DNA of 64,000 bases from Cyclina sinensis (lineage: Eukaryota > Mollusca > Bivalvia > Venerida > Veneridae): assembly GCA_012932295.1 (NCBI GenBank), contig JAAONU010000016.1:30069290-30133289 (forward strand), read 5' to 3'. The notes under the pieces are model-generated. The model did not search any database. It had not been told where the DNA came from and saw only the letters and a list, made by a program, of their open reading frames with translations. Within the stretch, counting starts at the first letter, position 1. The number at the start of each line of letters is the position of its first letter. This document shows positions 61,901-64,000 of the stretch, piece by piece. The position numbers and the translations under genes were made by a program.

Positions 61901-62463
61901 TTTTAAAGAATTAATTTAGGTTGATGCATTTAAAGAGACATACCCTAACATTAACTGATAGTTTACTGTCTATCTGTTTATTGGCTTATTCGCTGAAAAT
62001 GAAAAATAATTGATAAATTTAAGAACATAAAACTTACGTTCATTTTTTTCCTGTAGACACATAGAAAGTGTTCATTTGGCATAAAGGGCTTCTTAATATA
62101 AAGACTACTGTTTACATTTAGTTTACTGTTGAACTTAGAAAGTTTGACTGACACACTGACAGATAATAATTCATTCAATACCATTCACATTATCTTACAC
62201 AATTTTAAAGAAAATGGAATACTTCAGATATTAGAGAATATGCCTCTTTAAGCATTTATAAATTTATAAAATTCTAGATGTATGGAACGGTCTTTTTTAT
62301 TTCAAAGATTTTTTTCAAGCTCTTTTTCTAGTGGTCAGTCAATGACCACCTTTTATTTTGATGCTGAAATTCTTTGAAAAATGAAAGATTTAATCTTTTC
62401 TGTTTCAGAAACTTCCAGAACAGATCAAAGAAAGAAATGAGAAATTAAAAGAAGAAATGATGA
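55945..62463 (+). CDS. TTC1: TTC1 (tetratricopeptide repeat protein 1), 3' end outside window
   Basis: Exons: 55945-56571 (ATG at 55996), 61094-61267, 61482-61667, 62409-62463, then a missing last exon. Phases are 0/0/0 and all splices are GT-AG. The first 190 residues are acidic and disordered (DNDEFADFSEESGSDAEYES), ending in a charged helix (LKELEETLTEEEKE). TPR repeats follow: EMKEEGNELFRCGSYKSAIR with SRALRTCP at ~200-235, then DSIKDCSKALELHPHYMKAL, then RRAELYEKTEKLDEALTDYQ with KILEIDPS to ~305. The end KLPEQIKERNEKLKEEM is the conserved helix before the final GKLKDLGN-type segment. TTC1 is a cytosolic TPR adaptor that binds Hsp70/Hsp90 family chaperones and G-alpha16/Ras (family knowledge). 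Its first resolved intron is 4,522 bp, of which 4,013 bp is a transposon. Confidence 0.92.
57275..60742 (-). CDS. Intact transposase, DDE-type, 627 residues, four exons
   Basis: Exons in transcript order: 60742-60725 (ATG, MDSELE), 59771-58457, 58101-57807, 57530-57275 (TGA). Phases join with no stop: GAG then GTGAGT, CCAG then GTAATG, TTCG then GTAAAT. The N-terminus is acidic with a Ser run (~35-70). A Cys-rich knuckle (CCNKHC...C) lies at ~91 and CATCERF at ~297. The catalytic core has HYTFDFSQNV (Asp ~355), GPVYFTTLRKIQIFG, then HADNCPGQNKN (Asp ~441), which is split by intron 2. IPGHARCLIDGGFALLKK follows and may supply the third acidic residue. The C-terminal part contains RYPAWQWRDW and ends in a basic, Pro-rich tail. 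The intact frame and splice sites mean it could still be active (inference). Confidence 0.85.
60201..60285 (-). repeat. tRNA-like segment (SINE head) inside the transposon
   Basis: The minus strand reads TTTGGTGTAGTGGATACAGT (A box) and, ~45 bp later, GAGTTCGAAACCCGATC (B box), with GACGGCCGCTCAATAG between. The boxes are close to consensus. The arm spacing is loose and the acceptor stem cannot be paired convincingly, so this is a tRNA-derived SINE or pseudo-tRNA rather than a gene. It lies ~460 bp 5' of the transposase second exon, in its first intron. Confidence 0.55.
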
Positions 62464-62480
62464 GTAAGAAAATTGCATTT

Positions 62481-62845
62481 ACAACAGCCACTGTCAATTA
62501 TTTATATTTTCACAACAGCCACTGTCAAATATTTATATTTTAACAACAGCCACTGTCAAGTATTTATATTTTAACAACAGCCACTGTCAAGTATTTATAT
62601 TTTAACAACAGCCACTGTCAAGTATTTATATTTTCACAACAGCCACTGTCAAGTATTTATATTTTTACAACAGCCACTGTCAAGTATTTATATTTTAACA
62701 ACAGCCACTGTCAAGTATTTATATTTTAACAACAGCCACTGTCAAGTATTTATATTTTAACAACAGCCACTGTCAAGTATTTATATTTTAACAACAGCCA
62801 CTGTCAATTATTTATATTTTCACAACAGCCACTGTCAAGTATTGT
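62481..62845 (+). repeat. 31-bp minisatellite, about 12 copies
   Basis: The unit is ACAACAGCCACTGTCAAGTA then TTTATATTTTA. Copies differ at one or two positions (C/A before ACAACAG; AATTA, AAATA or AAGTA). The array starts 17 bases after the TTC1 exon ending at 62463, inside the intron. Degenerate units (ACCAACCACTGTAAAGA) continue to about 62975. Confidence 0.92.
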
Positions 62846-62975
62846 TGTTGTTTTCACACCAGAAACTGTTAAGATTATTTTCCTTTTCACACCAACCAAT
62901 GTATTTTTTTTTAATTTCACACCAACCACTGTAAAGATTTTTCCTTTTCAAACCACACCAGCCACTGTCTAGACT

Positions 62976-63830
62976 TTTGTGCCCCCACGACTTTGGGGGC
63001 CACTAAGGTTTACCTTTGTCCATCTGAAAATTTGCATTGCACATAGCTCCTTAAGTAATTGAAATGGAATCACAAAACCTTCTGTGAATGTTTACCATGA
63101 TAAGTTGTTATGCTTCTGCGGTTTTGTTTGCAGCCTATCACAGTATGGCTTGAAATATCAGATATGGGCATTTCAAAGTTTGTTTTGTGCAAAGAGTATT
63201 TGAAATGAAATCACAAAATCTTTTGATAAATGTTCAACCATGATGGGTTGTTTTGCACCTATGGTTTTCTTTGCAGCTCGTCCCAGTATAATTGCCATTG
63301 AAATAGTAATAAATGGGCATTTTAAAGTTTGTTTCACACATGCTCCTAAAGTGTTTAAAATGGAATCAGGAAACATTCCATGAATGTTCGCTGTGATAAG
63401 TTTTTGTGCCCTTAGGGTTTTGTTTGCAGCTCATCCTAGTATGATTACAGTTTTGGCCCTTGAAATAGTAACAATGGGCATTTAAAAGTTTGTGTTGTGC
63501 ATAGCTCATAAAGTAATTGAAATGGAATTATGAAACAGTCCAAGAATGTTTGCCATGATGAGTTCTTGTGCACCTGGTGTTTTGTTTGCAGCTGGTCCCA
63601 TTATGACCATAGTTATGGCCCTTTGAATTGTAAAAGGGGTATTTTAAAGTTTGTGTTTTGCATAGCTCCTAAAGTAATATGAAATTATGAAACCTTTCAA
63701 GAATGTTCATCATGATGACTTGTTGTGCACCTGGGGTTTTGTTTGCAGCTTGTCCCAGTCCCTTTGAATGGTAAAAATTGGCATTTTGAAAAATCTAACA
63801 TTTTAGTTAAATGGTTGTGCCCCTTTTTTT
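62976..63830. repeat. Tandem ~145-bp repeat in a TTC1 intron
   Basis: It starts GTGCCCCCACGACTTTGGGG. About five diverged units follow, of GCATAGCTCCTAAAGTAATT, GAAATGGAATCACAAAACC, GAATGTTTACCATGATAAG, TTTTGTTTGCAGCT and GGCATTTTAAAGTTTG. It ends near 63830, and a related TTGTGCCCC segment with (CTGT)n follows to about 63900. No exon is visible before the window end. Confidence 0.8.
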
Positions 63831-64000
63831 ATACAGTATGCAGCAAATAGTATTTGCTTTTTTCTGTTCGACTGTGACTCTGTCTGTCTGTATGTCCACC
63901 CAGCAAGTTTGTGTTATGTGTACCTACCGCAGTAATATAAATTTAATTGTAACAGTAAAGTAAAGTGCTTGTTTATTATAGTATTATGCTAGTTAACCTC

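Noticed and set aside
62481..62845. CRISPR array
   Set aside because: Units are contiguous 31-bp repeats with no unique spacers, in a eukaryotic intron.

Overview
The window is eukaryotic, AT-rich genomic DNA. Its genes have many small exons with GT-AG introns, and it carries dense, mostly short repeats. The dispersed repeat types (blocks starting TTTTTATGCCCCC and ending in a GGGGGCAT-like end, tandem units with GGTCAAGGTCAC, tRNA-derived SINEs) together with cilium and CTLH-complex genes suggest a marine bivalve mollusc. That assignment is inference; no species can be named.

Layout. (1) 1-17475, plus strand: the 3' part of a ciliary central-apparatus gene of the CFAP46 (TTC40) type, whose 5' exons lie outside the window. 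I resolve 12 terminal exons, including a 36-nt micro-exon and a probable one-base frameshift. (2) 22995-30390, minus strand: a four-coding-exon gene for a 484-residue protein I do not recognise, with a non-coding 5' exon. (3) 30519-34816, plus strand, head-to-head with gene 2: an ARL9/ARL10-like membrane-anchored ARF-family GTPase. (4) 38443-50284, minus strand: a complete nine-exon RMND5A/B orthologue (CTLH/GID E3 ligase RING subunit), reconstructed to 391 residues. Its 6.5-kb intron 1 has collected several mobile elements. (5) 51188-54595: transposase-derived sequence, with one long reading frame broken by a single in-frame TGA. (6) 55945 to beyond 62463, plus strand: the TTC1 co-chaperone gene, whose last exon lies outside the window. 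Its first resolved intron contains a complete 4.0-kb DNA transposon.

Mobile content is the most striking part. At 56900-60912 there is an apparently intact autonomous DNA transposon: 34-bp terminal inverted repeats, a 4-bp ATTT target duplication, and a four-exon, 627-codon transposase gene with a D...DNCPGQNKN core. At 48993-50088 there is a nearly perfect fold-back element with 8-bp target duplications, inserted 52 bp inside intron 1 of RMND5. At 47729-48860 there is a second element with 8-bp duplications, whose inverted arms carry tandem copies of TTGGCTGATTCGGACC. A different GACGATACGGACC repeat lies just upstream of the RMND5 start codon. LINE fragments, SINEs, a MITE, minisatellites and tandem 140-165-bp units fill the remaining introns and intergenic DNA.

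The host genes do not form one pathway. CFAP46 acts in the axoneme, the ARL-like protein on a membrane, RMND5 in ubiquitin ligation and TTC1 in chaperone/adaptor binding. Their proximity looks like ordinary gene neighbourhood, with one divergent promoter (genes 2 and 3). No CRISPR array, rRNA or functional tRNA gene was seen.
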